Shown: positions 25,325-34,777, counted from the first letter of the stretch. The stretch: 64,000 nucleotides of DNA from Marihabitans asiaticum (GCF_007828725.1 NZ_VIUW01000001.1:62001-126000); one strand, 5' to 3'. Numbers and translations are program-made. Notes: generated from the sequence alone by a model not told the origin.

Positions 25325-26800
25325 TCAGGCCGAGTCGCTGACCGTCGCCCACCACTGGCGCAGCCGCTGCGCCGCGGCGTCCTTGCCGATCACCCCTTCG
25401 TCGAGGCGGACCGACAGCAGGTACTGATAGGCCTTGCCCAGCTGCGGCCCGGGCTCGATCCCCAGCACCGCGGCGATCTCGTGACCGTTCAGCTCCGGTC
25501 GGACCTTGCTCAGCTCCTCCTCCTCGAGCAGCCGCTCGATCCGCTCCTCGAGGTCGTCGTAGGCCCGGGAGAGCCGGCGCGCCTTGCGCTGGTTGCGGGT
25601 GGTGCAGTCGGCCCGGGTGAGCCGGTGCAGCCGCTGCAGCTGCGGCCCGGCGTCGGTGACGTAGCGGCGCACGGCCGAGTCGGTCCACTGGCCGTCGCCG
25701 TAGCCGTGGAAGCGCAGGTGCAGCTCGACCAGGCGCGCCACCGCCTTCGTGGTCTCCTTGTCGAAGCGCAGCGCCTTCATCCGCTTGGCGGTGAGCTTGG
25801 ACCCGACGACGTCGTGGTGGTGGAAGGAGACCCCTCCGCCGGGCTCGAAGCGGCGGGTCGCCGGCTTGCCGATGTCGTGCAGCAGCGCCGCGAGCCGCAG
25901 GACGAGGTCGGGTGCGGGGACCGGGCCGTCCGGGTCGTCGGGGTCGGACTCGAGGTCGATCGCCTGCTCCAGCACGGTCAGGGAGTGCTCGTAGACGTCC
26001 TTGTGCCGGTGGTGCTCGTCGATCTCGAGCCGCAGCGCGGGCACCTCGGGCAGCATCTGCTCGGCCAGCCCGACCTCGACGAGCAGCCGCAGGCCGGGCA
26101 CCGGGTCGTCGGCGAGCAGCAGCTTGACCAGCTCGTCGCGGACCCGCTCGGCCGAGACGATCTGCAGAGAGTCAGCGGCCTCGGTCATCGCAGTCACAAC
26201 CTCGGGCGAAGGGGTGAGCCCGAGCTGGGCGACGAAGCGCGCCGCCCGCATCATCCGCAGCGGGTCGTCGGCGAAGGAGACCTCCGGGGCGCTCGGGGTG
26301 CGCAGCCTCTTGGCCGCGAGGTCGAGCAGGCCGCCGTGCGGGTCGACCAGCTCCAGGTCGGGCAGCCTTAGCGCCATCGCGTTGACCGTGAAGTCGCGCC
26401 GCACGAGGTCCCCGTCGAGGGTGTCGCCGAAGGCGACGACCGGCTTGCGGGTGCTCCGGTCGTACTCGTCGGCCCGGTAGGTCGTGATCTCGACGGTGTG
26501 GCTGCCCTTGCGGGCCCCGATGGTGCCGAAGTCGCGGCCCATGTCCCAGGTGGCGTCGCCCCACTCCCCGAGGATCGCCTCGGTCACCTCGGGTGCCGCG
26601 CTCGTGGTGAGGTCGAGGTCGCCGCTGGCACGGCCGAGGAAGGCATCGCGCACCGGGCCGCCCACGAGGGCGAGCTCCTCCCCCTTCGCCGCGAAGCGCT
26701 CACCCAGCCCCTGCAGCAGGGGCAGGACCGGGGCGAGGCGGGCCACGGCCTCCTCGATCACCTCGCGCGGTACGGGTGGCGTCGCGGAGGGGGTGCTCAT
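25325..26800 (-). CDS. cca: CCA-adding tRNA nucleotidyltransferase
   Basis: 491 aa. The N-terminal nucleotidyltransferase fold has VGGPVRDAFLGRASGDLDLTT (G-G plus the D-x-D metal ligands) and RRDFTVNAMAL; the HD domain follows with LAALLHDIGKPATRR. This is the usual actinobacterial Cca/PcnA-like form with a C-terminal HD domain. The enzyme adds or repairs the 3' CCA of tRNAs in the cytosol. Its ATG overlaps the stop of the upstream Ser/Thr kinase by 4 nt, so the two are translated in a coupled way. In actinobacteria cca commonly sits near murJ and the parAB/trx genes, as here. Confidence 0.95.
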   Translation of the reverse strand: MSTPSATPPVPREVIEEAVARLAPVLPLLQGLGERFAAKGEELALVGGPVRDAFLGRASGDLDLTTSAAPEVTEAILGEWGDATWDMGRDFGTIGARKGSHTVEITTYRADEYDRSTRKPVVAFGDTLDGDLVRRDFTVNAMALRLPDLELVDPHGGLLDLAAKRLRTPSAPEVSFADDPLRMMRAARFVAQLGLTPSPEVVTAMTEAADSLQIVSAERVRDELVKLLLADDPVPGLRLLVEVGLAEQMLPEVPALRLEIDEHHRHKDVYEHSLTVLEQAIDLESDPDDPDGPVPAPDLVLRLAALLHDIGKPATRRFEPGGGVSFHHHDVVGSKLTAKRMKALRFDKETTKAVARLVELHLRFHGYGDGQWTDSAVRRYVTDAGPQLQRLHRLTRADCTTRNQRKARRLSRAYDDLEERIERLLEEEELSKVRPELNGHEIAAVLGIEPGPQLGKAYQYLLSVRLDEGVIGKDAAAQRLRQWWATVSDSA

Positions 26801-28410
26801 GGTGTCCTCAGACTAGCCCCGTCAGCTCGGCGGTACTCGGCGTCCATCCCGTTGCCCGACTCGGTGAAGGTGTCGCCCTCGCAGGTGTAGTCCACGGCGC
26901 TCGTCCCCGGACCGGCCGCGACCGGCATCCCGCTGGCGGTGACGTCGAGGTCGTCCTCGATCAGGTCGAAGCTCATCCGGCCGTCGCTCGTCGTGATCTC
27001 GTAGACCACGGTGCCGTCGAAGACCATCCCGGACCCGGCCCCCTTCGGCCGGGCGTCGTCGTAGCTGATCGTCAGGCGACCGTCCGCGGTGAAGTCCATC
27101 GTCCGCTGCAGGTCGGTGAGGGTCCCGACGAGCGGGACGGGCTCCTCGTGGCGCACCGTCTCCCACGATCCGACGAGGCACGGGTCGATCTCACTGCCGT
27201 TCGCCGGGTCCGGGGTCTCCTCGGAGCTCTGGCTCGCAGAAGGCTCGGAGCTCTGGCTCGCCGAAGGCTCGGGGCTGGCGGCGGAGGGGCTCGACGACGA
27301 GCCGGTCTGCGCGCTGGAGGGAGCGGCAGCCGGCTCCTCGGTGAAGCGAAGGGAGTCGAGGAGGAGCGCCGCGACCACGGCACCCGCGGCGAGCAGCGAC
27401 GCTGCCGCGGCCGCGAGGAGCACCCAGGGCCAGCGGCGGGTGGTGTGGGCCGGCCGGCCGAGTGCGACGGGCTGGACGGGAGTGGCGGCAGAGGACCCAC
27501 CCGCTGCGCGCACGGTCGTGGGCGACCCGGTGGCCGTGTGCAGGTCCTCGTGCTCGTCGAGCACGACCAGCTCGGTGCGGGGCAGGCGCATCTCGGCCTC
27601 GACGCGCTGCAGCTCCAGACCGAGGGCCAGGGCCGACTCCGGGCGAATCGACGGGTCCTTGGCCAGGCCCCGTCGGAGCAGTCGCTCCAGCGACGCGGGC
27701 ACGTCGTCGCGGCCCGTCGCCCGCGGCGGCTCGTGCAGGGTGCGCACGGTGAGCGCCGTGTCGGAGTTGTCGCCGCCGCTGGCCTCGAAGGGGGTGTGCC
27801 CGGTGAGCAGGTAGAAGAGGGTGGCGGTGAGGGAGTAGACGTCGGCTCGGACCGAGCCGCTGGAGTGGCCCTGGAGCACTTCCGGGGGCGCCCAGGCGAG
27901 GGATACCCCGACCTCGGTGTCGTCCTGCGCGGTAGCGGCCCGCCCGGCCACGCCGAAGTCCGCGAGTGCCGGATGGCCGTACGAGGAGACGAGGACGTTG
28001 GCCGGCTTGATGTCGCGGTGGAGCACCCCGGCGCGGTGGGCGGTCTCGACCGCCGAGGCCAGCTGCACGCCGGTGCGCAGCGTCTCGGCCACCGACATCG
28101 GCTGGTCGCGGGCGCTCTGGGAGAGGTTCGGTCGTGGCAGGTAGGCCATGACGAGGTAGGCGCGGCCGTCGTCGGTGGTGCCCGCGCGGAGCACGGTGAC
28201 GATGTACGGGTGCTCGGACAGCTCGGCGAGGGTGTTGGCCTCGTCGACGAGGTTGCTGCCCAGGCTGGGGTCGGTGGAGCGCAGCACCTTGACCGCGACG
28301 AGCATCCGCGGCAGCTCTTGCCGGTAGAGGTAGACGTCGGCGAAGCCACCCGAGCCGATCCGCTGGACCAGGCTCAGGCCGGGGATCTCCGGCGGCGGGT
28401 AGGTGGCCAT
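26797..28410 (-). CDS. Membrane Ser/Thr protein kinase (second paralogue)
   Basis: 537 aa. The kinase domain (about 10-270) is intact: GSGGFADVYLYRQ, AVKVLRS, HRDIKPANVL, then DFG. It closely resembles the kinase at 18296-19957 even outside the motifs (ELPRMLVAVKVL against EMPRMPVAVKVL), so the two arose by duplication. One transmembrane helix (about 330-352) follows. The outer linker contains a perfect duplication of SEPSASQS-type sequence, and the C-terminal ~135 residues form a beta-rich, lipocalin-like extracytoplasmic domain with two cysteines, unlike the FN3-like ectodomain of the other kinase, which implies a different signal. It overlaps cca by 4 nt. Confidence 0.93.
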   Translation of the reverse strand: MATYPPPEIPGLSLVQRIGSGGFADVYLYRQELPRMLVAVKVLRSTDPSLGSNLVDEANTLAELSEHPYIVTVLRAGTTDDGRAYLVMAYLPRPNLSQSARDQPMSVAETLRTGVQLASAVETAHRAGVLHRDIKPANVLVSSYGHPALADFGVAGRAATAQDDTEVGVSLAWAPPEVLQGHSSGSVRADVYSLTATLFYLLTGHTPFEASGGDNSDTALTVRTLHEPPRATGRDDVPASLERLLRRGLAKDPSIRPESALALGLELQRVEAEMRLPRTELVVLDEHEDLHTATGSPTTVRAAGGSSAATPVQPVALGRPAHTTRRWPWVLLAAAAASLLAAGAVVAALLLDSLRFTEEPAAAPSSAQTGSSSSPSAASPEPSASQSSEPSASQSSEETPDPANGSEIDPCLVGSWETVRHEEPVPLVGTLTDLQRTMDFTADGRLTISYDDARPKGAGSGMVFDGTVVYEITTSDGRMSFDLIEDDLDVTASGMPVAAGPGTSAVDYTCEGDTFTESGNGMDAEYRRADGASLRTP

Positions 28411-28486
28411 CGCGCACGAGACTACGCAGCGGGACGATTGTGCTCGCCCAGCTCACGCCGAGACGCATGTGGCTATGGTGACTTCC
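28411..28486. promoter_or_regulatory. Divergent promoter region, both sides possibly leaderless
   Basis: In the 76 bp between the kinase (-) and the NUDIX gene (+), TATGGT (28474-28479) ends 7 nt before the NUDIX ATG. On the other strand TAGTCT ends about 8 nt before the kinase ATG. Neither start has a Shine-Dalgarno. Both fit the actinobacterial pattern of transcription starting at the start codon. No clear -35 boxes. Confidence 0.4.
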
Positions 28487-28969
28487 ATGACGAACGCCGC
28501 CCACGCCCCTCGAGCGCCGCGGAGGCTGCCCGCGGTCGAGGAGCGCAGCGCGGGGGGCGTGGTCGTCGACGTGCACGAGGGCCAGGCCCGCATCGCGGTC
28601 ATCGCTCGGCGCAACCGGGCCGGACGGCTCGAGTGGTGCCTGCCCAAGGGCCACATCGAAGGGGAAGAGACCCTCGTCGAGACCGCGGCCCGGGAGGTCG
28701 CCGAGGAGACCGGCATCGAGGCGCGGGTGCTCGTCGAGCTCGGGACGATCGACTACTGGTTCGCCACGAGCGACCACCGGATCCACAAGTTTGTCCACCA
28801 CTACCTGCTCGAAGCCGTCGGTGGGTACCTCACGATCGAGAAGGACCCCGATCACGAGGCGGTCGACGTCGCCTGGCTGCCGCTGCGTGAGGCGCACCGG
28901 CACCTCACCTTCCCCAACGAAAGGCGCATCGCGAGGGAAGCGTGGCACCGGCTCGCCGGCGACGCCTGA
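28487..28969 (+). CDS. NUDIX hydrolase
   Basis: 160 aa from ATG 28487 (MTNAAHAPRAPRR), chosen over longer options because a -10-like box lies directly upstream and the conserved region starts at EERSAGGVVV. The NUDIX box is complete: GHIEGEETLVETAAREVAEETG, matching G-x5-E-x7-R-E-x2-E-E-x-G. LEWCLPKG precedes it. The substrate cannot be told; a NUDIX gene between cca and murJ is a conserved actinobacterial arrangement, and relatives act on nucleoside diphosphate-linked or oxidised nucleotides in the cytosol. It overlaps the next gene by 28 nt. Confidence 0.92.
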   Translation: MTNAAHAPRAPRRLPAVEERSAGGVVVDVHEGQARIAVIARRNRAGRLEWCLPKGHIEGEETLVETAAREVAEETGIEARVLVELGTIDYWFATSDHRIHKFVHHYLLEAVGGYLTIEKDPDHEAVDVAWLPLREAHRHLTFPNERRIAREAWHRLAGDA

Positions 28970-31050
28970 GCCTGGCGGTCGTCCTGACCCTGCTGCTCGG
29001 GGTCCTCGCGACGACCGCCCTGGTCAGCAGCGCAACCGCGGCACCCTCCGCCCCGTCGGCCCCGGCCGCCCCCGACGACGGGGTGAGCATCACCCTGACC
29101 TCGATCACCACCGTCGTCGACACCACCACCGAGACCGCGGACGGTGGGTCGGACGAGGACGGGGACGAGCCGCGGGCCGAGATCGAGGGGCGGGTCACCA
29201 ACACCGGCGACGCCGCCATCGACCGGCCCCGCATCGCCGTCGCGATCGGGCGGGTCGGCCCGGACCGGCAGGACATCACCGCCTGGGCGGGGGGCACCAA
29301 CCCCGTGGGCGGGACCGCCGTGGACGACGACACCGGCGACGAGGCCAGGCTCGCCCCCGGCGAGAGCGACTCCTTCAGCCTCTCGGTGCCGGCCGAGGAT
29401 CTCCTGCCCGGACGCCCGTACGGTGCCGCACCGATCAGCATCCAGACCGACGAGATCGCGGTGCACACCTTCGTCGGGGTGCACCGCACCAAGGAGTACG
29501 AGCCGCTCGGCATCCTCTGGGGCGTGCCGGTCACCCTGCCCGCGCGCGCCGACCTCTGGTCGCCGCCGGGCGAGGCCCGCAGCGAGGCCTGGCAGGAGGT
29601 CCTCGGCGAAGGCTCCGCCCTGGCCACCACGATCGAGGGCGGAACGGCGAAGGGGGAGATCTGGTTGGTCGACCCGTGGCTCCTGCCCGGCCGGGCACCG
29701 GGCGTCGAGGTCGCCCCCGAGGCGGAGCGGCAGGTGCGCCAGGACAGCGCGCGAGACCTCGCCGACGCCCTCGACCCGGACCGCACGATGATCCTCCCCG
29801 AGGCCGACGCCGACGTCCTCGCCGCGGGGACCAGTCGCGAGGCGGCCGACCTCCTCCGCCCCAGGCTCGACGGCGCGGTCGCGGCCGCCGAGGAGATCGG
29901 CGCCGCCGGCACCCTCGTCTGGCCCGGCGACGAGGTGCTCACCGCGACCGGGGCCGAGGTCCTGGCCGGGCTCGGCACGAGCCGACCCACCGTCGCCGTG
30001 CCGCGCAGCTCACTCGTCGGCGTCAGCCGAACCCCCGACGCCCAGCAGCGAGCCCAGGACGGGACCGCCCTGCTCGTGACCGACCCCGAGCTCTCGGCAC
30101 TCGCGGGCCAGATCGGCGACGGCGCCGACGCGCTGCTCGCCCGCCAACGGCTCGTCGCGGACTCCGCGGCCGTGCTCGGGGACCTGCCGGGGATCGCCCG
30201 CACCATCGCAGTCGTCCCCGCTCGCGGCAGCACCCCCGACCCGACGGGCTACGCGGCGATGCGCGCGGCGACCGCGCAGATCCCCTGGCTGCGGCCCGGG
30301 ACGCTCGAGGAGGACGAGACGGAGGCCGCCCCGCCCGCCGCCGGCACCGTGCAGCTCCCCGAGACCGTCGACGACCTCGACCTGGCCGAGGACGACCTCG
30401 GCCCGTCGGTGCTTACGCCGAGCCGGGTCGACACCCTCGCGCAGGGCATCCGCGCACGCCGCTCCTTCGCCTCCGTGCGGGCCGACCAGGACACCTGGGA
30501 GCCGATGATCGCCGAGGCCCAGGACGAGCTGACCTCGGCGCGGTGGCGCCACGCCCGCGCGGAGTTCTCCACCCTGCTCACCAGCACCCGGGACGCGGTC
30601 CGGCTCACCGAGGAGGACCTCACCGTCTCCTCCGGCGAGGTCAACTTCTTCGCCGAGACCGGGCGGCTGCAGATCACCGTCGAGAACCACACCGACGTCG
30701 CCCTGGACAACCTCGTCGTCCGCCTCGAGCCGGGCTCGCCGATCCTGCGGATCGACAGCGAGCCCGAGCCGGTCGCGGTCGGTCCCCGCTCGCGCCACAC
30801 CGTGACCTTCCAGGCCACCGCCCTGGCGCCAGGGCGGGTGCCCGTGGCGGTCTCGGTCACCGACCCGAGCGGCCATCCGCTGTCGGCCGAGGCCGAGCTG
30901 CGCGCCCAGGTCAGCCCGACCGGCAGCTGGATCTACTGGGCCATCGGCGCCGTGGCACTCGCCTCGGTCGCCTTCGGCACCTGGCGTAGCCTGCGGCGGC
31001 GGCCCGCCGAGGCGGGCCCGACCAGCCCGCCCCAGGAGGAGCCGCAGTGA
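28942..31050 (+). CDS. DUF6049-like exported membrane protein
   Basis: 702 aa from GTG 28942. A signal peptide (RRRRLSLAVVLTLLLGVLATTALVSSATAAPSA-type, cleaved near an A-A-P) leads into a large extracytoplasmic region. One C-terminal transmembrane helix (WIYWAIGAVALASVAFGTW) and a short Arg-rich tail end it. Large proteins of this layout, with a membrane-proximal beta-domain (QITVENHTDVALDNLVVRLE), are regularly encoded directly upstream of murJ in actinobacteria. The function is unknown but probably linked to cell-wall precursor export. The start lies inside the NUDIX gene and the end overlaps murJ by 4 nt (GTGA), so the three form an operon. Confidence 0.78.
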   Translation: MAPARRRRLSLAVVLTLLLGVLATTALVSSATAAPSAPSAPAAPDDGVSITLTSITTVVDTTTETADGGSDEDGDEPRAEIEGRVTNTGDAAIDRPRIAVAIGRVGPDRQDITAWAGGTNPVGGTAVDDDTGDEARLAPGESDSFSLSVPAEDLLPGRPYGAAPISIQTDEIAVHTFVGVHRTKEYEPLGILWGVPVTLPARADLWSPPGEARSEAWQEVLGEGSALATTIEGGTAKGEIWLVDPWLLPGRAPGVEVAPEAERQVRQDSARDLADALDPDRTMILPEADADVLAAGTSREAADLLRPRLDGAVAAAEEIGAAGTLVWPGDEVLTATGAEVLAGLGTSRPTVAVPRSSLVGVSRTPDAQQRAQDGTALLVTDPELSALAGQIGDGADALLARQRLVADSAAVLGDLPGIARTIAVVPARGSTPDPTGYAAMRAATAQIPWLRPGTLEEDETEAAPPAAGTVQLPETVDDLDLAEDDLGPSVLTPSRVDTLAQGIRARRSFASVRADQDTWEPMIAEAQDELTSARWRHARAEFSTLLTSTRDAVRLTEEDLTVSSGEVNFFAETGRLQITVENHTDVALDNLVVRLEPGSPILRIDSEPEPVAVGPRSRHTVTFQATALAPGRVPVAVSVTDPSGHPLSAEAELRAQVSPTGSWIYWAIGAVALASVAFGTWRSLRRRPAEAGPTSPPQEEPQ

Positions 31051-32723
31051 GCGACCGGCCCGAGACCACCCCTTCGCCGTCGTCTGCGGCACCCGGGGCG
31101 AAGGGGGGACCCTCGCTCGTGCGTTCCGGTGCCCTCATGGCGTCGGGGACGATGGTCAGCCGGGTCCTCGGGATGGTGCGCCAGTCGATGACCATCGCCG
31201 TCGTCGGCGGTGTCGGGCTGGCCGCGGACGCCTGGAACGCCGCGAACACTCTGCCCAACCTCTTCCACCTGCTCCTCGCCGGCGGCGTCCTCAACGCCGT
31301 CATCGTCCCGCAGATCACCAAGGCCAGCCGACGGCCGGACGGTGAGGTCTTCGTCAACCGGCTGCTCACCGTCGCCATGGCGATCATGGGTGCAGCCACC
31401 GTCCTGCTCACCCTCGCCGCCCCCCTCCTCGTGTGGCTCGTCGTGAGCAAGGGCTGGGACGACGACGCCCGCGGGCTGGCGATCGCCTTCGCCTTCATCT
31501 GCCTGCCGCAGATGTTCTTCTACGGTCTCTACACCCTGCTCGGGCAGGTGCTCAACGCGCACAGCCGCTTCGCGGCGTACATGTGGGCGCCCGCGGTCGC
31601 CAACGTCGTCGCGATCGCCGGGCTCGCGTGGTTCCTGCTGCAGGGCAAGCGCACCGTCACCGACGTCGGGTCGTGGGACGCGACGATGATCGCGGTGCTC
31701 GCCGGGTCGGCGACGTTGTCGATCGTCGTGCAGGCGCTCGTGCTCATCCCGCCGCTGCGGGCGATCGGCTTCCGCTACCGGCCGACCTGGGGGCTGCGCG
31801 GGAGCGGGCTGGGCAGCGCGTCGCGGATGGCGATGTGGGCCTTCGGTGCGGTCGCGATCAGCCAGCTGGGGTTCATCCTCGTCACCAGCCCGGTGCTCAC
31901 CGGCGCCTCGGACGCCTCCGTCCAGGCCGGCGCCGCGGCTGCGGGTCTGACGGCGTACCAGTTCGCCTTCCTCATCTTCATGCTGCCGCACTCGATCATC
32001 ACCGTCTCGCTCGTGACGGCGATCTTCACCCGTCTGTCCGGCGCGGCCCAGGACGGCGACACCGAGTCGGTCAAGGCCGACCTGCGCAGCGGCATGCGGC
32101 TGCCGGCCGTGGTGCTCATCCCCGGCACGGCCGCGATGGTGCTGCTCTCCCCGTGGGTGCTCCCGGCGCTGCTGCCCGGCACGCCGACCGCCGACGCCCG
32201 GGCGGCGGTCGGGGTCTTCGTCGCGATGGCGGTCGGGCTCGTGCCCTACGGGTGGTACTACCTCGTGCAGCGGGCCTGCTACGCCTACGAGGACGGCAAG
32301 ACCCCCTTCGTCCTCCAGCTGATCGTCACCGGCGTGGCCGTGGCCTTCACCCTCTTCGCCGCCACCCGGCCCTTCGAGCACACGGCGACCTGGGTCGGCA
32401 TCGGGCAGACCGTGAGCAATCTCGCCGGCGCCGCGCTGGGGCTGCATCTGCTACGTCGCCGGCTCGGGCCGCTCGGCCTCGCCGGCGTCGTTCAGCAGAA
32501 CGTCCGGCTGCTCGTCGCCGCCGGCGTGGCCACCGTGCTCGCCGGTGCGGTGGTGCTCGCGCTCACCCGGGTGGCCGCCGACGGCTGGCTCACCTCGGTC
32601 GCCGTGGTCGGGGTCGCCGGGCCGGTCCTGCTGCTCGTCGCCCTCGCCCTCGCCGCCCGGATGCGCGTGCCCGAGGTCGCTGACGTCCTCGGGCCGGTGC
32701 TGCGGCGGGTCCGCCGCAGCTGA
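31047..32723 (+). CDS. murJ: Lipid II flippase MurJ (MviN)
   Basis: 558 aa with about 14 hydrophobic helices. It opens with the family hallmark LVRSGALMASGTMVSRVLGMVRQ and has AADAWNAANTLPNLFHLLLAGG, FAFICLPQMFFYGLYTLLGQVLNAHSRF and LVPYGWYYLVQRACYAYEDGKTPF, all characteristic MurJ segments. It moves lipid-linked peptidoglycan precursors across the cytoplasmic membrane. In Mycobacterium the MurJ protein carries a C-terminal pseudokinase and ectodomain; here that portion is a separate gene (32868-34766). GTG 31047 overlaps the upstream stop. Confidence 0.95.
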   Translation: MSDRPETTPSPSSAAPGAKGGPSLVRSGALMASGTMVSRVLGMVRQSMTIAVVGGVGLAADAWNAANTLPNLFHLLLAGGVLNAVIVPQITKASRRPDGEVFVNRLLTVAMAIMGAATVLLTLAAPLLVWLVVSKGWDDDARGLAIAFAFICLPQMFFYGLYTLLGQVLNAHSRFAAYMWAPAVANVVAIAGLAWFLLQGKRTVTDVGSWDATMIAVLAGSATLSIVVQALVLIPPLRAIGFRYRPTWGLRGSGLGSASRMAMWAFGAVAISQLGFILVTSPVLTGASDASVQAGAAAAGLTAYQFAFLIFMLPHSIITVSLVTAIFTRLSGAAQDGDTESVKADLRSGMRLPAVVLIPGTAAMVLLSPWVLPALLPGTPTADARAAVGVFVAMAVGLVPYGWYYLVQRACYAYEDGKTPFVLQLIVTGVAVAFTLFAATRPFEHTATWVGIGQTVSNLAGAALGLHLLRRRLGPLGLAGVVQQNVRLLVAAGVATVLAGAVVLALTRVAADGWLTSVAVVGVAGPVLLLVALALAARMRVPEVADVLGPVLRRVRRS

Positions 32724-32820
32724 CTCGGAGCAACCCGGTCCCGGTCCTCCCTTCGCCCCACCTCACGCGCGACGGGGAGGGGGCGGCGGGTCGGAACCTG
32801 GCCGCACCAGAGCAGCGGCC

Positions 32821-32867
32821 TAGGATGACGCGGCAGAGTACGTGACCGCCGACCGAAGGGATCCGAC
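32821..32867 (+). promoter_or_regulatory. Possible promoter and ribosome site of the pseudokinase gene
   Basis: The 144-bp gap after murJ holds TAGGAT (32821-32826), a fair -10 box, and GAAGGGA just before GTG 32868. GGAACC at 32793-32798 resembles an ECF sigma -35 box, but the 22-bp spacing to TAGGAT is too long, so I do not claim an ECF promoter. Confidence 0.3.
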
Positions 32868-34766
32868 GTGCACGGTGTGCACCCCGGGCAGACGCTCGGC
32901 CGATACACCCTCGGCGAGCGCGTCCAGGCACGCTTCGGCTCCGAACGCTGGAGCGCGCGGGACGAGGACCTCGACCGCGATGTCGTCGTGCTCGTCGTCC
33001 CCGCCGACCACGACGGGCTCGACGCTGCCCTGGACGCGGCCCGGCGGGCCAGCGGCGTGGTCCACCCCAACCTGACCCGCATCCTCGACGTCGAGCAGGA
33101 CGAGAGCTTCGGCTGGGTGGTCGAGTCGGGGGACCCGCACGACCGGCGGCTGTCCGACCTCATCGGCGACGGGCTGCCGGCCGAGGAGGTGCGGCGGATC
33201 TCCGGGGAGGCCGCGACCGCCCTCGAGGCGGCGCGGCGCCGGGGCCTGCACCACCTCACGCTCACCCCGTCGGCCGTCGTCATCGGCGGCGACGGGTCGG
33301 TCGCGGTCCAGGGACTGGCCGTCGACGCCATGCTGGCGGGCATCGACGAGGAGGGGCGTGCGGCTGACGAGGCCGACGCCACCGCGGTCGTCGCGCTCGC
33401 CTACGCCGGGCTGACCGGCCGGTGGCCCCTGCCCGGCGACGGTGAGGGCCTCGAGCCCGCGCCCCGCGACGCCGGGGTGGTGGTGCCCCCTTCGCATCTG
33501 GTCGACAAGGTGCCCGGAGATCTCGACACGCTGTGCCGCGAAGCCCTCGCCGAGGACGCAGGACCCGACACCCCGGGCGAGTACGCCTCGTCCGTGGCCC
33601 CCTGGTCACGGATGCCTCTCCTCGTCGACGAGCCCGCCCTGGCGGGCGACGACCCACCCCGCGGGCAGCCCGTCGGCGGACCGGTTGACATCGAGCCGAT
33701 GGCCGCTCCGCTGGCGGACCGCGACGGGGACGGAGCCGACGAGGCCGGCGCTGATGCCCAGGACGGCGACGCCGCGGACGACGGGCAGGATGAGGACCCG
33801 GAGGGCGCGCAGGGATCCACCGGCCGTCGCGGAGCGGCGGGCGTGGCGGCAGCAGCTGGCGTGTCCGGGGTGCTCGCCGGGGGCGGCAAGGCGCTCGCCG
33901 GCAGGGGCAAGGTCATCGCCGGCGGCAGCCGGGTGATCGGCGAGCGGGTGGGGCGAGCCGCGCAGCGCACCCGTGACCGCGCCGAGGCCGCCGCCGCGGA
34001 CCGCCGCGCCCAGCGCGAGGCCGTCCGTACCTCCGAGAGCCGGGACCGGGTCAGTCTCGGCAGCGCAGGGAGCGCCGACCGGATCGAGGCGGCCGCCCCG
34101 CTGCTGCCCGAGGAGACCGGGTACACGCCGTCGTCGAGCCAGTCTCGCCTCGTCGTCGGGATCATGGCCGCGATCGTCGCCGTCGCCGGGGTCCTCGGCT
34201 TCATCGGGGTCTCCAACATCGGGAGCAACACCGACCTCGAGGCGATCTTCGGCTCCGACGTCGAGCCCACCGCGGTCAAGACGACCGACCCCAACGAGAC
34301 CCCTAGCGACGGGGGTGGTGGCGAGGGAGGCGACGCCGGCGGCGAGCCCATCCCGGTGCTCTCCGCCATCGGGTACGACCCGATCGCCGGGGACGGGGAG
34401 CACAACGCCGAGGCGCCGCGCGTCTTCGACGGCAACGCCGAGACGTCCTGGCAGACCGAGGGGTACGCCGCCGAGAACATGGGCAACAAGCCCGGAGTCG
34501 GGCTCGTGCTCGACCTGGGCCAGGCACAAGAGGTCCGCTCGGCGACGTTGACCCTCCCGACGGCCACCACCGTGCAGGTGCACGTCGGCGACACCCCCGG
34601 CATCGAGTCCGGGCAGCTGGGCCAGAGCAGCGGCGCCGACGGCGAGATCACCATCAGCGCCGATCAGCCGATCACCGGCCAGTACGTCACCATCTGGTTC
34701 ACCTCCACCGTCCAGGGCGACGACGGTCGGCACCGCGCGTCCCTGGCCGAGGTCGTCCTGCGCTGA
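32868..34766 (+). CDS. Membrane pseudokinase with discoidin-like ectodomain (MurJ partner)
   Basis: 632 aa. Residues ~10-230 follow a protein-kinase fold (LGRYTLGERVQARFG at the start), but the catalytic residues are gone: no Lys at the VAIK position (DVVVLVV), HHLTLTPSAVV in place of HRDxKPxN, and GLAVDAM in place of DFG. After an acidic, disordered linker a transmembrane helix (~428-450, IMAAIVAVAGVLGFIGVS) leads to a C-terminal beta-domain (~490-632; FDGNAETSWQTE, GVGLVLDLGQAQEV) resembling F5/8-type carbohydrate-binding folds. Together with MurJ this reproduces the mycobacterial MviN layout as two genes. It may recruit an FHA protein once phosphorylated by one of the kinases here (inference). 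Confidence 0.85.
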   Translation: MHGVHPGQTLGRYTLGERVQARFGSERWSARDEDLDRDVVVLVVPADHDGLDAALDAARRASGVVHPNLTRILDVEQDESFGWVVESGDPHDRRLSDLIGDGLPAEEVRRISGEAATALEAARRRGLHHLTLTPSAVVIGGDGSVAVQGLAVDAMLAGIDEEGRAADEADATAVVALAYAGLTGRWPLPGDGEGLEPAPRDAGVVVPPSHLVDKVPGDLDTLCREALAEDAGPDTPGEYASSVAPWSRMPLLVDEPALAGDDPPRGQPVGGPVDIEPMAAPLADRDGDGADEAGADAQDGDAADDGQDEDPEGAQGSTGRRGAAGVAAAAGVSGVLAGGGKALAGRGKVIAGGSRVIGERVGRAAQRTRDRAEAAAADRRAQREAVRTSESRDRVSLGSAGSADRIEAAAPLLPEETGYTPSSSQSRLVVGIMAAIVAVAGVLGFIGVSNIGSNTDLEAIFGSDVEPTAVKTTDPNETPSDGGGGEGGDAGGEPIPVLSAIGYDPIAGDGEHNAEAPRVFDGNAETSWQTEGYAAENMGNKPGVGLVLDLGQAQEVRSATLTLPTATTVQVHVGDTPGIESGQLGQSSGADGEITISADQPITGQYVTIWFTSTVQGDDGRHRASLAEVVLR

Positions 34767-34777
34767 TCCGAATCTTC

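Noticed and set aside
32793-32826. ECF sigma promoter (GGAACC) before the pseudokinase gene
   Set aside because: The 22-bp distance to TAGGAT is too long and no matching -10 for an ECF factor is at the proper spacing.
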